Assembly: GCA_012961925.1 (NCBI GenBank)
Contig: DTYK01000178.1
Coordinates: 1-5,962, forward strand
Length of the DNA: 5,962 nucleotides
Direction of reading: 5' to 3'
Source of the DNA: Candidatus Latescibacterota bacterium
GTDB taxonomy: Bacteria; Latescibacterota; MVCY01; DTYK01
In this document: positions 4,337-5,962 of the stretch, in pieces
Layout: every line of letters starts with the position of its first letter
Numbering within the stretch: the first letter of the stretch is position 1
The notes under the pieces: model-generated
The model's input: only the letters and a program-made list of their open reading frames with translations
What the model was told of the DNA's origin: nothing
Databases searched by the model: none
Translations under genes and position numbers: made by a program

Positions 4337-5962
4337 TTGCAGACCGGAGGGGCATCGTTGGAAAATCGGACGGAGAGATATTCCCCGGGAGGGGGTGCCT
4401 GCAGGTGGTCGGGGCACCTGAGGCCGGGGTTTATTTTCTTGGTGCTGATCCTCTGGTCCGTTTGGTTGACAGGTTGTTGGTCCAGGCGATCGGAGTTTTC
4501 TCCCCTCCAGATAGGTCCTGTTGGTGGAGGAGGCCATTATCGAGCACTGGATGTTGGCGATTTCAATGCCGATGGCAACCCGGATCTGGCAGGGGGAAGC
4601 ATCCTGCCCGGGGGCATCTCCCTCTGGATAGCCGATGGGACCGGGGGATGGCGGAGATCAAGCCCTCTTACCACCAGGGGCCAGATACATGGCCTGGCCG
4701 TTGCGGACCTCAACAACGACGGGCTCGATGATGTGGTTGCCAGCAGTTGGGGGATAGTGAGGGGCGTTCAGGTATGGTTGAATGGAGGGGATGGCTTCTG
4801 GATACAGGGGCCCAATCCCACTGATTTCGGAGAGTACGAGGGGATAAGGCTCGCCGATATCAACCATGATGGCAACGTAGACATAATAGCCGCCAATGCC
4901 ACCTCCGGGGAGGAAGGTGGGGTGCAGGTCTGGCTCGGAGATGGGACCGGTCGCTGGGTTGCGGAGGTGGGCCCCTCATCTGCAGGTGTATTCAGAGATG
5001 TGGCAGTCGCTGATTTCAACAACGACGGCAACCCGGACATCGCTGCATCTGGATGGGGCCCCGGTGTGGGGGTCAGGGTCTGGTTGGGAAATGGTTTAGG
5101 TGGTTGGACGTCAGCGGCCAATCCGATAGGTAGAGGTCAGTATTGGGGGATAGCCGCCGACGATTTTAACCGTGATGGCAACATGGACATAGCTGTCGGA
5201 TGTTATCTGAACGGCGTCAAGGTGTGGCTCGGAGATGGCCATGGGGGATGGAGGCAGGGAGAAGGGCCGATTAAGTCCGGCAGTTTCTGGGGGGTCACTG
5301 CTGCCGACCTCGATGGCGACGGTGCCTCTGACCTTCTGGCCGGCTCACTGGACTCAAAGGGGATCAAGTTCTGGCTGAACAACGGTCGTGGAGGATGGAG
5401 ACAGGTGGGTGATAAATTCCCGACTTACGGAACCTATTATAGTATTGTACTTTCTGATATGAACAGGGATGGCAGGCCCGACGTCGCTGCCGCCAGTTAT
5501 GGAGAAGGGGTGAAGGTATGGTTTTTGATGGGCGATGCGACCAGTAGCACTGAAAGTCCTATCTCCAGCTCTGTTGAGCAGCCTGAGGAGGAACGAATAT
5601 CAGTGAAGGTGGATACAGCCTCAGGATTACTGCACTCTGCCCCCGGGGGGCCGGCTGTTCAAAAGGCAAGGGATCGGGGGAACAGCGTCTATACAGAGAT
5701 TTCTGGTGTACCCGAGTATATTATCGGCCCTGGTGACGTGCTTGAGATAAGCTTCTGGGAGAGGACTACTGAGAAGAAGTCCACCATTGTGGTCCGGCCG
5801 GACGGCAAGATCTCCTATTCGTTCCTTGAAGATCTCGATGTGAACGGGCTCACTGCGAGCCAGGTTGACAGGCTAATAACCGAGAAACTGAGGGGTTTTG
5901 TGAAGAGTCCCAGGATAGATGTGAGGGTGACAGAATTTAACAGCAAGAAGGTGTCGTTATTA
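4337..5962 (+). CDS. Lipoprotein with seven-repeat FG-GAP/VCBS propeller fused to a polysaccharide-export (Wza/OPX) domain, partial
   Basis: The frame is open without a stop for 542 codons to the window edge, so the C-terminus is missing. A hydrophobic stretch at about 32-46 ends in the lipobox LTGC (C47), indicating a lipid-anchored envelope protein; the 31-residue region before it is unusually long. Seven FG-GAP calcium-type motifs (DxNxDGxxD) begin at residues 75, 124, 174, 226, 276, 324 and 374. They have a period of about 50 and each is followed by a VWLGDGxGxW-type strand, which fits a complete seven-bladed propeller. A Ser/Pro/Glu-rich linker (about 400-460) leads to YIIGPGDVLEISFWE (461-475) and VVRPDGKISYSFLEDLDVNGLTA, the start signature of the Poly_export domain in OPX proteins such as Wza. 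The sequence stops as the SLBB region begins. OPX proteins form the outer-membrane channel for capsule or exopolysaccharide. The propeller would lie in the periplasm or at the surface, perhaps binding glycan or a partner. It lies downstream of the receiver gene, probably in the same operon. Confidence 0.85.
   Translation, partial: MQTGGASLENRTERYSPGGGACRWSGHLRPGFIFLVLILWSVWLTGCWSRRSEFSPLQIGPVGGGGHYRALDVGDFNADGNPDLAGGSILPGGISLWIADGTGGWRRSSPLTTRGQIHGLAVADLNNDGLDDVVASSWGIVRGVQVWLNGGDGFWIQGPNPTDFGEYEGIRLADINHDGNVDIIAANATSGEEGGVQVWLGDGTGRWVAEVGPSSAGVFRDVAVADFNNDGNPDIAASGWGPGVGVRVWLGNGLGGWTSAANPIGRGQYWGIAADDFNRDGNMDIAVGCYLNGVKVWLGDGHGGWRQGEGPIKSGSFWGVTAADLDGDGASDLLAGSLDSKGIKFWLNNGRGGWRQVGDKFPTYGTYYSIVLSDMNRDGRPDVAAASYGEGVKVWFLMGDATSSTESPISSSVEQPEEERISVKVDTASGLLHSAPGGPAVQKARDRGNSVYTEISGVPEYIIGPGDVLEISFWERTTEKKSTIVVRPDGKISYSFLEDLDVNGLTASQVDRLITEKLRGFVKSPRIDVRVTEFNSKKVSLL

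Noticed and set aside
4279..4731. A 150-codon plus-strand frame overlapping the receiver stop and the lipoprotein gene start
   Set aside because: It lies in a different frame from the lipoprotein. It covers the signal peptide and the first two propeller repeats, shows no domain and is rich in Arg/Gly/Trp as expected of an out-of-frame shadow.
4768..5121. A 117-codon minus-strand frame across the propeller region
   Set aside because: It is antisense to the repeated DxNxDGxxD coding sequence, and the Pro/Ser/Thr-rich product is what the complement of Gly/Asp-rich codons gives.

Overview
The window looks like chromosomal DNA from a Gram-negative (diderm) bacterium of moderate GC content, probably an environmental lineage. 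The diderm call rests on a lipoprotein of the outer-membrane polysaccharide-export (Wza/OPX) type at the right edge. Three consensus-like sigma-70 promoters (TTGACA, 17-base spacer, TATATT or TAAAAT) and strong AGGAGG ribosome sites support ordinary bacterial expression. The species cannot be named from this sequence.

Layout. (1) Positions 1-1946 hold a tandem 8-bp repeat, then two co-directional genes: a Gfo/Idh/MocA-type NAD(P)-dependent sugar oxidoreductase and a TIM-barrel sugar isomerase/epimerase. Together they look like a small carbohydrate-modifying operon. (2) Positions 1941-2380 hold a sigma-70 promoter that overlaps the end of the epimerase gene, a palindromic repeat element in its leader, a 65-residue two-helix membrane protein that starts at TTG, and two hairpins behind it. 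(3) Positions 2380-2907 are gene-poor. They contain a truncated, frameshifted HepT-like HEPN toxin remnant with its RX4HXY motif still readable and no antitoxin beside it. (4) Positions 2908-3651 (minus strand) encode a complete type IV prepilin peptidase with its own promoter. (5) Positions 3656-3892 are a divergent control region: the peptidase promoter on the minus strand, a second diverged copy of the palindromic element, and a plus-strand promoter nearly matching the one at 1943. (6) From 3893 to the right edge lie a stand-alone response-regulator receiver and an open-ended lipoprotein gene. The lipoprotein joins a seven-repeat FG-GAP/VCBS propeller to a polysaccharide-export domain.

The last two genes probably form one transcription unit: a phosphorylation-controlled receiver next to a polysaccharide export component. 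The prepilin peptidase is transcribed away from it and serves type IV pilus or type II secretion machinery encoded elsewhere. The most unusual items are the propeller-OPX fusion, the paired palindromic elements lying beside near-identical promoters, and the terminator-like hairpins in both leaders.
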